From Oxalobacter paeniformigenes (GTDB lineage Bacteria; Pseudomonadota; Gammaproteobacteria; Burkholderiales; Burkholderiaceae_D), in the NCBI RefSeq assembly GCF_027158465.1, contig NZ_JAMKYL010000001.1, forward strand, positions 186,001-250,000: a DNA stretch of 64,000 bases. The letters are read 5' to 3'. The notes beneath the pieces were generated by a model, which was given only the letters and a program-made list of their open reading frames with translations, searched no databases and was not told the DNA's origin. Below are positions 1-9,203 of this stretch, one piece after another. The stretch's first letter is position 1, and each line of letters opens with the position of its first letter. Both the position numbers and the translations under genes were made by a program.

Positions 1-181
1 CGTCGGTTCCCTGATTGTGGTCGGCAAGCAGAACCAGCCGCCGCAGTGGATGAAAATCCTGCTGGAAAGCCGGAACCGGTCGCTGGCAGCACCGACTTTC
101 GCGCCGGACGGGCTGTATCTGTCACGGGTGTTTTATGACAGCAAGTGGGGGTTGCCGCAGAGGGATGATGTTTTTCCCTGA
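1..181 (+). CDS. truA: tRNA pseudouridine synthase A, C-terminal fragment
   Basis: Only the last 59 codons are inside the window; the frame begins at base 2 and stops at 179-181. The end contains the stretch APTFAPDGLYLSRVFYD, which matches the conserved C-terminal APT-APDGLYL motif of TruA. TruA makes pseudouridine at positions 38-40 of the tRNA anticodon arm. The next gene is trpF, and truA-trpF is a common order in Burkholderiales. The catalytic aspartate lies upstream of the window, so integrity of the enzyme cannot be judged. Confidence 0.85.
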   Translation, partial: VGSLIVVGKQNQPPQWMKILLESRNRSLAAPTFAPDGLYLSRVFYDSKWGLPQRDDVFP

Positions 182-220
182 TAGCGGTTTGCAGGATGTT
201 TCTTCATTGCATACTGAATC

Positions 221-886
221 ATGACTTATCGTACGCGAATCAAGATTTGCGGTCTGACACGCGAGGAAGATGTCAAGGCTGTCGTTTGTGCCGGTGCGGA
301 CGCGCTCGGGTTTGTTTTTTATCCGGCCAGTCCGCGTTTCATCACACCGGAGAAAGCTGCTGCCCTCTCGGCGCATGTGCCCGCTTTCGTCTCGACGGTT
401 GGTCTGTTCGTCAATGCGGATTGCCGGGATGTGGAAAAGGCCGCCCGGCTGGCGCATTTGTCGCTGTTGCAATTCCATGGCGATGAATCGCCGCAGGCCT
501 GTCATGAAGCGGCGTTTGCGGCCGGTTTGCCTTTTATTCGCGTTTTTCGCGTCAAACCGGATACAACGCCCGATGATTTGCTACAATATGAGCGGATTTA
601 TCGCAACGCCAGTCCGTTTTTCAAGGGTTTGCTTCTGGATACCTGGACGGATGCCTACGGCGGTGCGGGAAGGGTATTCGATTGGTCTCTCGTGTCAAAA
701 GAAATCGGGCCTCGGGTCGTTTTGAGTGGTGGCTTGAGCGTGCAAAATGTCGCTGGTGCGATTGCGCGGTTGCGCCCGTTTGCCGTTGACGTCAGCAGTG
801 GCGTGGAAGCGGCACGCGGCATCAAGGACGCCGTGAAAATCCATGCTTTCATCCAGGCGGTACGCAAGGCCGATGAAACGGTATAG
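221..886 (+). CDS. trpF: phosphoribosylanthranilate isomerase TrpF
   Basis: This 221-residue protein has the TIM-barrel layout of TrpF. It starts with RIKICGLTREEDV, where the Cys of KICG is the usual general base, and has LQFHGDE near residue 85 and a late phosphate-binding region LSGGLSVQNV. It converts N-(5'-phosphoribosyl)anthranilate into CdRP, the third step of tryptophan synthesis from chorismate. It lies 39 bases after truA and 68 bases before trpB, so it probably belongs to one trp transcript. No clear Shine-Dalgarno sequence precedes the ATG. The length is normal for the family. Confidence 0.96.
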   Translation: MTYRTRIKICGLTREEDVKAVVCAGADALGFVFYPASPRFITPEKAAALSAHVPAFVSTVGLFVNADCRDVEKAARLAHLSLLQFHGDESPQACHEAAFAAGLPFIRVFRVKPDTTPDDLLQYERIYRNASPFFKGLLLDTWTDAYGGAGRVFDWSLVSKEIGPRVVLSGGLSVQNVAGAIARLRPFAVDVSSGVEAARGIKDAVKIHAFIQAVRKADETV

Positions 887-954
887 CAGGATTTTTCGGC
901 ACGTTTCCGTTTCGTGCAGGTGGCGATGCCATCGCATTCAAGAGAGATTTATCC

Positions 955-2199
955 ATGAATCAGAAAGCATATTGCAGCGCGTCCGATGCGCTGTTCGAGG
1001 CATCCGGCTATCATTTGCCGGATGAAAACGGTCATTTCGGCCCCTATGGCGGCATTTTCGTTTCCGAAACACTGATCCACGCGCTGGACGAGCTGAAACA
1101 GGCTTATGCGCGTTACAAGCATGATCCCGGTTTTCTGGCGGAATTCCGCTATGAACTGAAACATTTTGTCGGCCGGCCTTCGCCGGTCTATCACGCATCG
1201 CGCTGGTCAGAAATGCTCGGCGGCGCGCAAATTTATCTGAAAAGGGAAGACCTCAACCATACCGGTGCCCACAAGATCAATAATGTGATCGGTCAGGCTT
1301 TGCTGGCGAAGCGGATGGGCAAGACGAGGATCATCGCCGAGACGGGAGCCGGTCAGCATGGCGTGGCGACGGCGACGATTTGTGCCCGTTTCGGTCTGGA
1401 ATGTCATGTCTATATGGGTAGCGAGGATGTCGAGCGGCAGGCGCAGAATGTGTACCGGATGAAATTGCTGGGTGCGTCCGTCGTACCGGTCGAGTCCGGT
1501 TCGAAAACGCTGAAAGATGCATTGAACGAGGCCATGCGCGATTGGGTTGCCAATGTCGGAACGACGTTTTATATCATCGGCACGGTGGCGGGGCCGCATC
1601 CCTATCCGATGATGGTGCGCGATTTCCAGTCGGTGATCGGTGAGGAATGTCTTGTCCAGATGCCGGAACTGACGGGGCGCCAGCCGGATATCGTTGTCGC
1701 CTGTGTGGGCGGCGGCTCCAATGCGATGGGTATTTTTTATCCTTATATCGATCGTGCTGAAGTGACGCTCGTCGGTGTCGAGGCAGCCGGCGAAGGTATC
1801 GAAACAGGACGGCATGCCGCTTCGCTCAATGGTGGAGCGCCGGGTGTCCTGCATGGCAATCGGACTTATCTGCTTCAGAACGGCGACGGACAGATCATCG
1901 ATACCTGTTCCGTTTCTGCCGGTCTGGATTATCCGGGCGTCGGACCGGAACATGCATGGCTGAAAGATTCCGGACGGGCGTCGTATGTGCCGGTCACGGA
2001 TGACGAGGCACTGGCCGCTTTTCATGACTGTTGCCGTATCGAAGGCATTATTCCCGCCCTGGAATCCAGTCATGCGCTGGCTTATGCAGCGAAACTGGCG
2101 CCGACGCTGGACAAGGACAAAATCATTCTGGTCAATCTTTCGGGAAGGGGCGACAAGGATATGCATACCGTCGCCTTGCGTGCGGGTATCAGGTGGTAA
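955..2199 (+). CDS. trpB: tryptophan synthase beta chain
   Basis: This 414-residue PLP enzyme condenses indole with L-serine to give tryptophan and works as an alpha2-beta2 complex with TrpA. The PLP lysine lies in LNHTGAHKINNVIGQALL (about residues 100-117), the glutamate of ETGAGQHGVATAT follows, and the glycine-rich phosphate loop is CVGGGSNAMG. An AGAGAG sequence 8 bases before the ATG is a fair ribosome site. It sits 55 bases before trpA. It is the ordinary TrpB1 type that partners TrpA, not the longer TrpB2. Confidence 0.97.
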   Translation: MNQKAYCSASDALFEASGYHLPDENGHFGPYGGIFVSETLIHALDELKQAYARYKHDPGFLAEFRYELKHFVGRPSPVYHASRWSEMLGGAQIYLKREDLNHTGAHKINNVIGQALLAKRMGKTRIIAETGAGQHGVATATICARFGLECHVYMGSEDVERQAQNVYRMKLLGASVVPVESGSKTLKDALNEAMRDWVANVGTTFYIIGTVAGPHPYPMMVRDFQSVIGEECLVQMPELTGRQPDIVVACVGGGSNAMGIFYPYIDRAEVTLVGVEAAGEGIETGRHAASLNGGAPGVLHGNRTYLLQNGDGQIIDTCSVSAGLDYPGVGPEHAWLKDSGRASYVPVTDDEALAAFHDCCRIEGIIPALESSHALAYAAKLAPTLDKDKIILVNLSGRGDKDMHTVALRAGIRW

Positions 2200-2254
2200 T
2201 CCGTATTCCGCCAGAAGAATGAACAGTAACCGGATTTGAAGAACAGGATCGATT

Positions 2255-3052
2255 ATGTCTCGTATACAACAAACACTCGATAATCTGAAAAAACAGAACA
2301 GAAAAGGTCTGATTCCTTTCATTACGGCAGGGTTTCCGGAGCCGAAACTGACGGTCTCGCTGATGCATGCACTGGTCGAGGGCGGGGCGGATATCATCGA
2401 GCTTGGCGTGCCGTTTTCCGACCCGATGGCCGATGGTCCCGTGATCCAGCATGCATCCGAAGTCGCGCTGGCCAGGGGTATGACGCTGGAGAAAGTGCTC
2501 GATATTGTCGAGGCATTCCGCAAGCGTGATGCGTTGACTCCGGTCGTATTGATGGGATATGCCAATCCGATCGAGCGGATGGGGACGGATGTGTTTGTCC
2601 GCAAGGCCGCGACAAAAGGGGTGGATGGCGTGCTGGTGGTCGATTATCCGCCGGAAGAAGCGACGGATTTCGCAGCCAGACTCAGGGATGCCGGCATGGA
2701 TATGATTTTTCTGCTTGCGCCTACCTCGACGGACGAACGTATCCGGAAAGTCGGCAGGATAGCGGGAGGATATCTGTATTATGTTTCCCTGAAAGGAGTG
2801 ACGGGTTCCGGGAATCTGGATATCGGCGAAGTCACGTCACGCATTGAAAAAATCAGAAAATACGTTACCATTCCGGTTGGCGTCGGTTTCGGCATTCGCG
2901 ATGCGGCGACAGCCAGAGCGCTCGGTTCCGTGGCGGATGCCGTGGTGATCGGAAGCCGTATCATACAGGAACTGGAAAAAACAGCGCCTGAAAAGGCGGT
3001 CGATGCCGTCAGGGCATTCATTGCCGATATCCGAAAGGCACTGGACGAATGA
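2255..3052 (+). CDS. trpA: tryptophan synthase alpha chain
   Basis: This 265-residue TIM-barrel protein cleaves indole-3-glycerol phosphate to indole and glyceraldehyde 3-phosphate and channels indole to TrpB. It shows ELGVPFSDPMADGPVIQ near residue 48, carrying the catalytic Glu (ELG) and Asp (the conserved DP-ADGP-IQ motif). The GVGFGIRD phosphate-binding motif is near residue 210. It directly follows trpB. Downstream there is a strong hairpin before accD, which may separate trp from acc expression. Confidence 0.97.
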   Translation: MSRIQQTLDNLKKQNRKGLIPFITAGFPEPKLTVSLMHALVEGGADIIELGVPFSDPMADGPVIQHASEVALARGMTLEKVLDIVEAFRKRDALTPVVLMGYANPIERMGTDVFVRKAATKGVDGVLVVDYPPEEATDFAARLRDAGMDMIFLLAPTSTDERIRKVGRIAGGYLYYVSLKGVTGSGNLDIGEVTSRIEKIRKYVTIPVGVGFGIRDAATARALGSVADAVVIGSRIIQELEKTAPEKAVDAVRAFIADIRKALDE

Positions 3053-3122
3053 CGCCATAAAGGTTATAAAGTCGTCCTGTACAGGGATTGCCTGTCGGTT
3101 TTACTGCATGAAAGGACGAAAG

Positions 3123-3157
3123 CAGGCCATCGTTTTTCAGGACGATGGCCTGTTTAA
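3123..3157 (+). terminator. hairpin between trpA and accD, possible attenuating terminator
   Basis: CAGGCCATCG and CGATGGCCTG form a perfect 10-bp stem (3123-3132 with 3143-3152) around a 10-base loop. The sequence after it is TTTAAT rather than a full T-run, so termination is likely partial. The stem ends 8 bases before the accD ribosome site (GGAG, 3161-3164). Confidence 0.6.
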
Positions 3158-3169
3158 TCAGGAGAATCT

Positions 3170-4039
3170 ATGAGTTGGCTTGACAAGTTGCTGCCCCCGA
3201 GAATCCAGCATCAGACGAACCCACGGCGTGTCGTGCCGGAAGGGCTTTGGGTCAAATGCCCATCGTGCGAGGCGGTATTGTACCGGACCGATCTGGAGAC
3301 GAATTCGCATGTCTGTCCGAAATGCGGCCACCATATGCGTATCCGTGCAAGGGACCGTCTGAATGTATTGCTGGATGAAGAGGGGCGTTACGATGTCGCC
3401 CGTACGGTGTTGCCGTATGATTCCCTGAAATTCAAGGACAGCAAAAAATATCCGGATCGTCTGAGTGCCGCCGAAAAAGCCACCGGCGAAACGGATGCCT
3501 TGATCGTCGTCGGCGGAAAGATCATGTCGTTGCCGGTCGTCGTGGCCTGTTTCGAGTTCGAGTTCATGGGCGGTTCCATGGGGTCGGTCGTCGGCGAACG
3601 GTTCGTGCGCGGTGTCAGGGAAGCGATCGAAAAGAAAGTTCCGTTCATCTGCATTACCGCCAGTGGCGGTGCGCGCATGCAGGAAGGTTTGCTCTCGCTG
3701 ATGCAAATGGCCAAGACGAATATGATTCTGACCAGACTGGCCGAGGCAGGTTTGCCTTTCGTTTCCGTGTTGACCGATCCGACCATGGGGGGCGTTTCCG
3801 CGTCTTTTGCCTTTATGGGCGATGTCGTGCTGGCCGAGCCGAAAGCGCTGGTCGGTTTCGCGGGGCCTCGTGTGATCGAAAATACCGTTCGCGAAAAATT
3901 GCCGGAAGGTTTCCAGCGTTCGGAATTCCTGATGAAAAAAGGCGCTATCGACCGGATTGTGGATCGCCGTGAATTGCGCAAGGAACTTTTCGATTTGCTG
4001 GCCATGTTGCAGGGCAAATCGCTTGAACAGGCTTCCTGA
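3170..4039 (+). CDS. accD: acetyl-CoA carboxylase carboxyltransferase subunit beta
   Basis: This 289-residue subunit pairs with AccA to transfer the carboxyl group from biotin (on AccB) to acetyl-CoA, giving malonyl-CoA for fatty acid synthesis. The N-terminal zinc ribbon is visible as CPSCEA (residues 27-32) and CPKCGHH about 20 residues later. The carboxyltransferase core includes ITASGGARMQEG and DPTMGGVSAS. The start has a good AGGAG site. The trpA-accD-folC order is widespread in beta- and gammaproteobacteria. Confidence 0.97.
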   Translation: MSWLDKLLPPRIQHQTNPRRVVPEGLWVKCPSCEAVLYRTDLETNSHVCPKCGHHMRIRARDRLNVLLDEEGRYDVARTVLPYDSLKFKDSKKYPDRLSAAEKATGETDALIVVGGKIMSLPVVVACFEFEFMGGSMGSVVGERFVRGVREAIEKKVPFICITASGGARMQEGLLSLMQMAKTNMILTRLAEAGLPFVSVLTDPTMGGVSASFAFMGDVVLAEPKALVGFAGPRVIENTVREKLPEGFQRSEFLMKKGAIDRIVDRRELRKELFDLLAMLQGKSLEQAS

Positions 4040-4062
4040 CGGTCTGTATCCCTTATTCCGCA

Positions 4063-4100
4063 GGCGTCTTTTCAGCAATGGGGAGACGCCGGGTTTTTTT
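4063..4100 (+). terminator. terminator after accD
   Basis: GGCGTCT (4063-4069) pairs with AGACGCC (4084-4090), followed by GGG and seven T. It lies 24 bases before the folC start, so some readthrough, or a promoter within the gap, must serve folC. Confidence 0.7.
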
Positions 4101-4123
4101 ATTGTATTCATCAATCGTTTTTC

Positions 4124-5452
4124 ATGATGACGTCTGAACAAGTGAGCGAGCACAAGGGCGCGCGACGTTCTCTCGCGGAATGGACCCGTCTGGTGGAAAG
4201 TCTCCATCCGAAAAATATCGAAATGGGACTGGGTCGTATCCGTGTCGTGAAGGAACGTCTGGCGATCCGTTTCGATTGTCCTGTTGTCATCGTCGGCGGG
4301 ACGAACGGCAAGGGGTCAACCTGTGCCATGCTCCAGACGATCTGGAAGGAAGCCGGCTACAAGGTCGGTCTTTACACGTCGCCCCATATCCATCGTTTCA
4401 ACGAGCGGATGCGAATCGACGGCGAAATGGTCGATGACGGGAAACTGGTCGATTATTTCGAACAGGTCGAAGCTGCACGGGGCGATATCGCGCTGACTTT
4501 TTTCGAATTCACGACACTGGTGGCGCTGAAGATGTTCGCGGATGCGCGGCTTGATGTGGTCGTACTGGAGGTCGGTCTCGGCGGTCGCCTCGATGCGGTC
4601 AATCTGATCGATGCGGATGTCGCCGTCGTAACGAATGTCGCGATCGATCATGTCGAGTTTCTCGGCGATACCCGCGAGAAGATCGGTTTTGAGAAAGCCG
4701 GGATTTACCGAAGCGGCAAGGTCGCGTTTTACGGTGATATCGATCCACCTGATTCACTGGTCGGACATGCCCGTGCGATCGGCGCCGATCTGAAGGTTTT
4801 CGGGCGTGACTATTCATGCAGGATGTATGCCGGAGGTTGGGATTATTGCGGCAAGACGGTGTTGACAGGACTGGCACAGCCTTCCTTGTACGGAGACAAC
4901 CAGATTCACAATGCCACAACGGTAGTTGCCGTCGTCGAAGCCCTGCAGGCCCGTCTTCCGGTCGGTCCGGATGCGATAGGGCGTGGTCTGGTGAAGACGG
5001 AATTGCCGGGACGCTTCCAGATCGTGCAGCAAGAACCATCCATCATTCTCGATGTCGCGCACAATCCGCATGCGGCTGCGGTTCTTGCGCGGAATCTGAG
5101 GGAAATGGGGTGCCATGGGATGACGCATGCCGTATTCGGCGCCATGGCCGACAAGGATATCGATGGTGTCATCGCGCTGATGAAAGATTGTGTCGATCGC
5201 TGGTATCTGACTGATTTGCCGTTGCCGCGAGCCGCCAGTGCGGAAGCGCTGAAGCAGAAACTGATGGCCGCGGGAATTCAGGACGACGGAACCGGACAGC
5301 GTATTTCCGTCTATCATCGTGCCGCCGATGCGTTGACGGGTGCGAAAAACAATGCGCGGAAAAATGATAGAATAGTCGCATTCGGATCGTTTTGGGTCGT
5401 AACAGGCGTCACTCAGGATCCTGATCGGGATTCTTCCACCAACCACCATTGA
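4124..5452 (+). CDS. folC: bifunctional folylpolyglutamate / dihydrofolate synthase
   Basis: This 442-residue Mur-ligase-type enzyme adds glutamate to dihydropteroate and to reduced folates. The ATP loop is VGGTNGKGSTCAML (about residues 52-65), followed by YTSPHIHRFNERM, typical of FolC. LEVGLGGRLDAVN and DVAHNPHA are the central and C-terminal domain markers. Two ATG codons stand side by side (4124 and 4127) and either could be used. The next gene begins 4 bases after the stop, which implies translational coupling. Confidence 0.95.
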   Translation: MMTSEQVSEHKGARRSLAEWTRLVESLHPKNIEMGLGRIRVVKERLAIRFDCPVVIVGGTNGKGSTCAMLQTIWKEAGYKVGLYTSPHIHRFNERMRIDGEMVDDGKLVDYFEQVEAARGDIALTFFEFTTLVALKMFADARLDVVVLEVGLGGRLDAVNLIDADVAVVTNVAIDHVEFLGDTREKIGFEKAGIYRSGKVAFYGDIDPPDSLVGHARAIGADLKVFGRDYSCRMYAGGWDYCGKTVLTGLAQPSLYGDNQIHNATTVVAVVEALQARLPVGPDAIGRGLVKTELPGRFQIVQQEPSIILDVAHNPHAAAVLARNLREMGCHGMTHAVFGAMADKDIDGVIALMKDCVDRWYLTDLPLPRAASAEALKQKLMAAGIQDDGTGQRISVYHRAADALTGAKNNARKNDRIVAFGSFWVVTGVTQDPDRDSSTNHH

Positions 5453-5456
5453 TCGC

Positions 5457-6368
5457 ATGAGCCGTTTTTCCTTTTTTCGCTGGGGCAAGTCGAAGTCCGA
5501 TACCGACGACGCGTCCGGCAACAACGACCGGTTTGTCGCAGACCGTATCGACCGAAAGAAAGATTCTGCGCAAAACGGTGTAGATGATCCGCATTTGCCG
5601 GAAAAGAAGAGGGCACGCAGACGTCTTGTCGGTTCCATTGCCTTGGTGCTTGCCGCCATCGTGATTTTGCCGATGGTTTTCGAATCGAAACCGAAACAGT
5701 CGGCGCCCAATCTCGTCATCGATATTCCTTCCAAAGACAAGCCTTTGCAAACGGCGGGTATTGCACAGCCCTCGCCGACATCTGCCGCTCCCGGCGAGGA
5801 AGCGGCGATGGAGCAGACGGATGAGGAAACCGTTTCCGAAACAACGCCGGCACGGATCGCGGACGGTACCGCGGAAGGTGTGCAGCAGGCAGGTACTGCG
5901 GTTGTGACACCGGAATCCGGTGGAACGGTTGTTTCTGCGGGTACGACTGAGAAAACGGCCGCTGTCGCACAGGGAACTGATTCTGGCCAGTCACAGGCTG
6001 TAGTGGACAAGCAGACGCAGGCAGACAAGGAAAAACAGCAACAGGCTGAAAAGGCACGGCAGGAGAAAGCGAAAGTCGAAGCGGATGATCCGATCGGAAA
6101 AATGATCGCCGACAAGAATGCGGCTGCCGCAGGGGCTGGCAAACAGATGATACAGGTTGCTGCACTGGGGTCGCAGCAAAAGGCGAATGAATTGCAGGCG
6201 CGCCTTTCCAAGGCGGGGATCCGTTCCCATACGCAGAAAGTGAAGACCAAAAACGGCGAGGAAAGGATACGTGTCAGGATCGGACCGCTGTCAGGCAAGC
6301 GTGAGGTGGACAGTACTTGTTCCAAGCTCAAGTCAATGGGACTGTCCTGCACGCTGGTATCGAACTGA
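5457..6368 (+). CDS. SPOR-domain membrane protein (DedD-like)
   Basis: This 303-residue protein has a charged cytoplasmic N-terminus, one membrane segment at about residues 58-75 (LVGSIALVLAAIVILPMVF), a long Ala/Thr/Glu/Lys-rich periplasmic linker, and a C-terminal SPOR domain from about residue 225 (QMIQVAALGSQQKANELQ). SPOR domains bind glycan strands stripped of stem peptides at division sites. Gene position between folC and cvpA matches dedD in Escherichia coli and its counterpart in Burkholderiales. The linker is poorly conserved in the family, so the name is kept general. Confidence 0.88.
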   Translation: MSRFSFFRWGKSKSDTDDASGNNDRFVADRIDRKKDSAQNGVDDPHLPEKKRARRRLVGSIALVLAAIVILPMVFESKPKQSAPNLVIDIPSKDKPLQTAGIAQPSPTSAAPGEEAAMEQTDEETVSETTPARIADGTAEGVQQAGTAVVTPESGGTVVSAGTTEKTAAVAQGTDSGQSQAVVDKQTQADKEKQQQAEKARQEKAKVEADDPIGKMIADKNAAAAGAGKQMIQVAALGSQQKANELQARLSKAGIRSHTQKVKTKNGEERIRVRIGPLSGKREVDSTCSKLKSMGLSCTLVSN

Positions 6369-6389
6369 TGTCATGGCAGGAGTCGGGTT

Positions 6390-6878
6390 TTGACGGCTTT
6401 CGACTATGTGCTGCTTGTGTTGCTGATCGGCTCCATGCTGATCAGCCTGACGCGTGGTCTGGTCAGGGAAGTCATTTCGCTGGCGAGCTGGATTGTGGCG
6501 TTTTATGTGGCGATCAATTACGGCGAGATGCTCGCGCCCTGGCTGTCGGGGCTGATTTCCAGCGAAACGGCGAGAATCATAGTCGCTTTTGTCGTGTTGT
6601 TCCTGGCGACGAGAATTGCCATGATGTTTCTTGCCAAACTGGTCAGTCTGGTATTGCAGGCGACGGGATTGACTTTCATGGATCGTTTGCTGGGGGCATT
6701 GTTCGGACTGGCAAGAGGTGCGCTCATTGCACTGGCACTGGTTCTGGTATGTGGCATGACGAGAATACCGCAGCAGCCTTTCTGGCAAAATGCGATGTTT
6801 TCGCCGGCGGCCGAATCGGCGGCAAGGATGACCATGCCGTATTTGCCGGACTATTTTGTGGCATACATTCATTACTGA
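6390..6878 (+). CDS. cvpA: CvpA family membrane protein
   Basis: This 162-residue protein has about four hydrophobic segments, beginning with DYVLLVLLIGSMLISLTRGLVREVISLASWIVAF, which is typical of CvpA. CvpA is an inner-membrane protein first linked to colicin V production and often associated with envelope integrity; its biochemical role is unclear. The start is a TTG at 6390, supported by a GGAG site at 6379-6382; no ATG fits the conserved N-terminus. It is followed by purF, as in many proteobacteria. Confidence 0.9.
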   Translation: MTAFDYVLLVLLIGSMLISLTRGLVREVISLASWIVAFYVAINYGEMLAPWLSGLISSETARIIVAFVVLFLATRIAMMFLAKLVSLVLQATGLTFMDRLLGALFGLARGALIALALVLVCGMTRIPQQPFWQNAMFSPAAESAARMTMPYLPDYFVAYIHY

Positions 6879-6937
6879 TAGCGTATGTATGCCGGCAGGA
6901 TTTCGTTTTTTCTTAATTTTTTGATTGAGGAGTCACC

Positions 6938-8458
6938 ATGTGTGGCATCGTTGGTATTGTTTCACAGACACCAGTCAACCAACTGATTTATGATGCGTTG
7001 CAACTGCTCCAGCATCGTGGGCAGGATGCAGCCGGTATCGCGACATGCAATAACGGCAAGTTCGCCATGTTCAAGGCGAACGGTCTGGTCAGGGATGTGT
7101 TCCGTACACGCAATATGCGCGCGCTTCCGGGAAGCTGCGGAATCGGACATGTCCGTTATCCGACAGCCGGTTCCGCCAAGAATGAGGAAGAAGCGCAGCC
7201 GTTTTACGTGAATGCGCCTTTCGGTATCACTTTCGCCCATAACGGCAACCTGACCAATTGCCAGCAGCTCAAGGGCGAGATGTTCAAGAACGATCGCCGC
7301 CATATCAACACCAATTCGGATTCGGAAGTGTTGCTCAATGTGCTGGCACATGAAATTCAGGAAGCGACGAGCGGCTATTCTCTCGATCCTGCCGCGCTTT
7401 TCCGTGCGGTTTCCGTCTTGCACAAACGGGTTCGCGGCGCGTATGCCGCTGTGGCCCATATTGCGGGCTACGGTATTCTGGCTTTCCGCGATCCTTATGG
7501 CATCCGTCCGTTGTGTATTGGTTCTGCCGAAACGGAAACGGGTACGGAGTACATGATCGCCAGTGAATCGGTCGCGCTGGAAGGTCTTGGTTTCCGGTTC
7601 ATGCGTGACGTGATGCCAGGTGAAGCCATTTTCATCGATGTCGACAGCAATCTGTACAGCCAGCAGTGTGCGGACAATCCGAGCCTGAATCCGTGTATTT
7701 TCGAATATGTCTATCTGGCACGTCCGGATTCCCTGATCGACGGCGCTTCGGTATATGCGACTCGTCTGAAGATGGGCGAACATCTGGCGGAAAAAATCCG
7801 GCGTGAAATACCGACCGGAGATATCGATGTGGTCATGCCGATTCCGGATTCTTCTCGTCCGGCGGCGATTCAGCTGGCATTGAAACTGGGAATCGAATAC
7901 CGCGAAGGCCTGATCAAGAATCGTTATATCGGCCGGACTTTCATCATGCCGGGACAGGCTGTGCGCAAGCGTTCCGTCCGCCAGAAGCTCAATACCATCG
8001 GTTCGGAATTCAAGGGAAAAAGCGTGTTGCTGGTCGATGACTCGATCGTTCGCGGAACGACCTGCAAGGAAATCGTCCAGATGGTTCGTGATGCCGGTGC
8101 ATCGAAAGTCGTTTTCGCATCGGCAGCGCCACCGGTCAAGTTCCCGAATGTGTATGGAATCGATATGCCGACAAGGGAAGAACTGATCGCCTATGGTCGT
8201 ACCGATGAGGAAGTCCGTCGTGAAATGACCGCCGATGCACTGGTCTATCAGGATCTGGATGCGCTGAAACAGTCGGTGACGGACGTGAATCCGGCCTTGC
8301 GGCATTTCGAGGCATCGTGTTTCGACGGTTTGTACATTACCGGCGATGTTTCGTCCGATTATCTTTCCAGACTGGAATATGAACGCAAGCATTCGGCGCC
8401 GGTTCCGGAAGATGCGGTCAAGAACCAGTTGAATCTCTCGCTGGCACCGGCCGAATAA
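6938..8458 (+). CDS. purF: amidophosphoribosyltransferase
   Basis: This 506-residue enzyme carries out the first committed step of purine synthesis, making 5-phosphoribosylamine from PRPP and glutamine. After Met removal the catalytic Cys of the Ntn glutaminase domain is N-terminal (MCGIVGIV). RHVRYPTAG-like sequence (GHVRYPTAGSA) and HNGNLTN belong to the same domain. The PRPP-binding loop is VLLVDDSIVRGTT at about residues 363-375. A GAGGAG ribosome site precedes the ATG. A terminator follows directly. Confidence 0.97.
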   Translation: MCGIVGIVSQTPVNQLIYDALQLLQHRGQDAAGIATCNNGKFAMFKANGLVRDVFRTRNMRALPGSCGIGHVRYPTAGSAKNEEEAQPFYVNAPFGITFAHNGNLTNCQQLKGEMFKNDRRHINTNSDSEVLLNVLAHEIQEATSGYSLDPAALFRAVSVLHKRVRGAYAAVAHIAGYGILAFRDPYGIRPLCIGSAETETGTEYMIASESVALEGLGFRFMRDVMPGEAIFIDVDSNLYSQQCADNPSLNPCIFEYVYLARPDSLIDGASVYATRLKMGEHLAEKIRREIPTGDIDVVMPIPDSSRPAAIQLALKLGIEYREGLIKNRYIGRTFIMPGQAVRKRSVRQKLNTIGSEFKGKSVLLVDDSIVRGTTCKEIVQMVRDAGASKVVFASAAPPVKFPNVYGIDMPTREELIAYGRTDEEVRREMTADALVYQDLDALKQSVTDVNPALRHFEASCFDGLYITGDVSSDYLSRLEYERKHSAPVPEDAVKNQLNLSLAPAE

Positions 8459-8478
8459 ACTGCCGCTTTCTGTCATGT

Positions 8479-8508
8479 CCCGGTACGGTGTGCGCCGTGC
8501 CGGGTTTT
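8479..8508 (+). terminator. terminator after purF
   Basis: CCCGGTACGG (8479-8488) pairs with CCGTGCCGGG (8495-8504) with one G-T pair and a 6-base loop, followed by TTTT. Confidence 0.7.
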
Positions 8509-8550
8509 GCCGTTTGCCGACGGTGATTTTTTCTGTTGAACGAACAAGCG

Positions 8551-9105
8551 ATGAACAAGGCCTTTACGAAAGAAACGGATACGGATGACGATCTGGAACC
8601 GGCTGCGCCTGCGCTTCCGACGGGGTTCAAGAACTACATTACACCTGCCGGGCTGAAAAGGCTGAAAGACGAGTTGTTGCAGCTGATCGACAAGGAACGC
8701 CCACAGGTCGTCCAGACGGTGTCATGGGCGGCCTCGAACGGCGACCGCTCGGAGAACGGCGATTATATTTACGGGAAGCGTCGTCTCAGAGAGATCGACC
8801 GGCGTATCCGTTTCCTGATCAAGCGGATCGAGGCTGCTGAAGAGTTCGATCCCAGTATCCATTACGGCAACGACCAGATCTTTTTCGGCGCGACCGTCAC
8901 TTATGAACGCGAGGATGGCGAGGAAAATACTGTGACCATTGTCGGGATCGACGAATTCGATCCGTTGCAGGGGAAGATCAGCTGGATTTCGCCGATGGCG
9001 AGAACGCTGATCAAGGCACGCGAGGGTGATACCGTGACCCTGCATACGCCAAACGGTGTCGAGGAACTGGTCATTCTGGAAGTCAGTTATCCGAAACCGG
9101 CATGA
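8551..9105 (+). CDS. greB: transcription elongation factor GreB
   Basis: This 184-residue protein is a Gre factor that enters the RNA polymerase secondary channel and stimulates cleavage of backtracked RNA. The coiled-coil N-terminal domain carries the acidic tip SNGDRSENGDY (the catalytic D and E), and the C-terminal FKBP-like domain includes PLQGKISWISPMARTLI. The SPMARTLI form and the R-rich second helix favour GreB over GreA. The ATG at 8551 is chosen; an in-frame TTG at 8536 would add five residues, and neither has a strong ribosome site. Confidence 0.92.
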   Translation: MNKAFTKETDTDDDLEPAAPALPTGFKNYITPAGLKRLKDELLQLIDKERPQVVQTVSWAASNGDRSENGDYIYGKRRLREIDRRIRFLIKRIEAAEEFDPSIHYGNDQIFFGATVTYEREDGEENTVTIVGIDEFDPLQGKISWISPMARTLIKAREGDTVTLHTPNGVEELVILEVSYPKPA

Positions 9106-9203
9106 TGTCGCAGGTATCCTGACCGGCATGTCGCCGGGATGTTGTCTTTGTCGTGTGCATCCGTATACTGGATGTGTTGTTTGTCTTTTCCCTGGCTGCC
9201 GAT

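Noticed and set aside
4814..6352. A 512-codon minus-strand frame opposite folC and the SPOR-domain gene.
   Set aside because: It spans two well-supported plus-strand genes and resembles no family.
6962..8476. A 504-codon open frame antisense to purF.
   Set aside because: PurF motifs are intact on the plus strand; the antisense frame shows only His/Arg-rich shadow composition.
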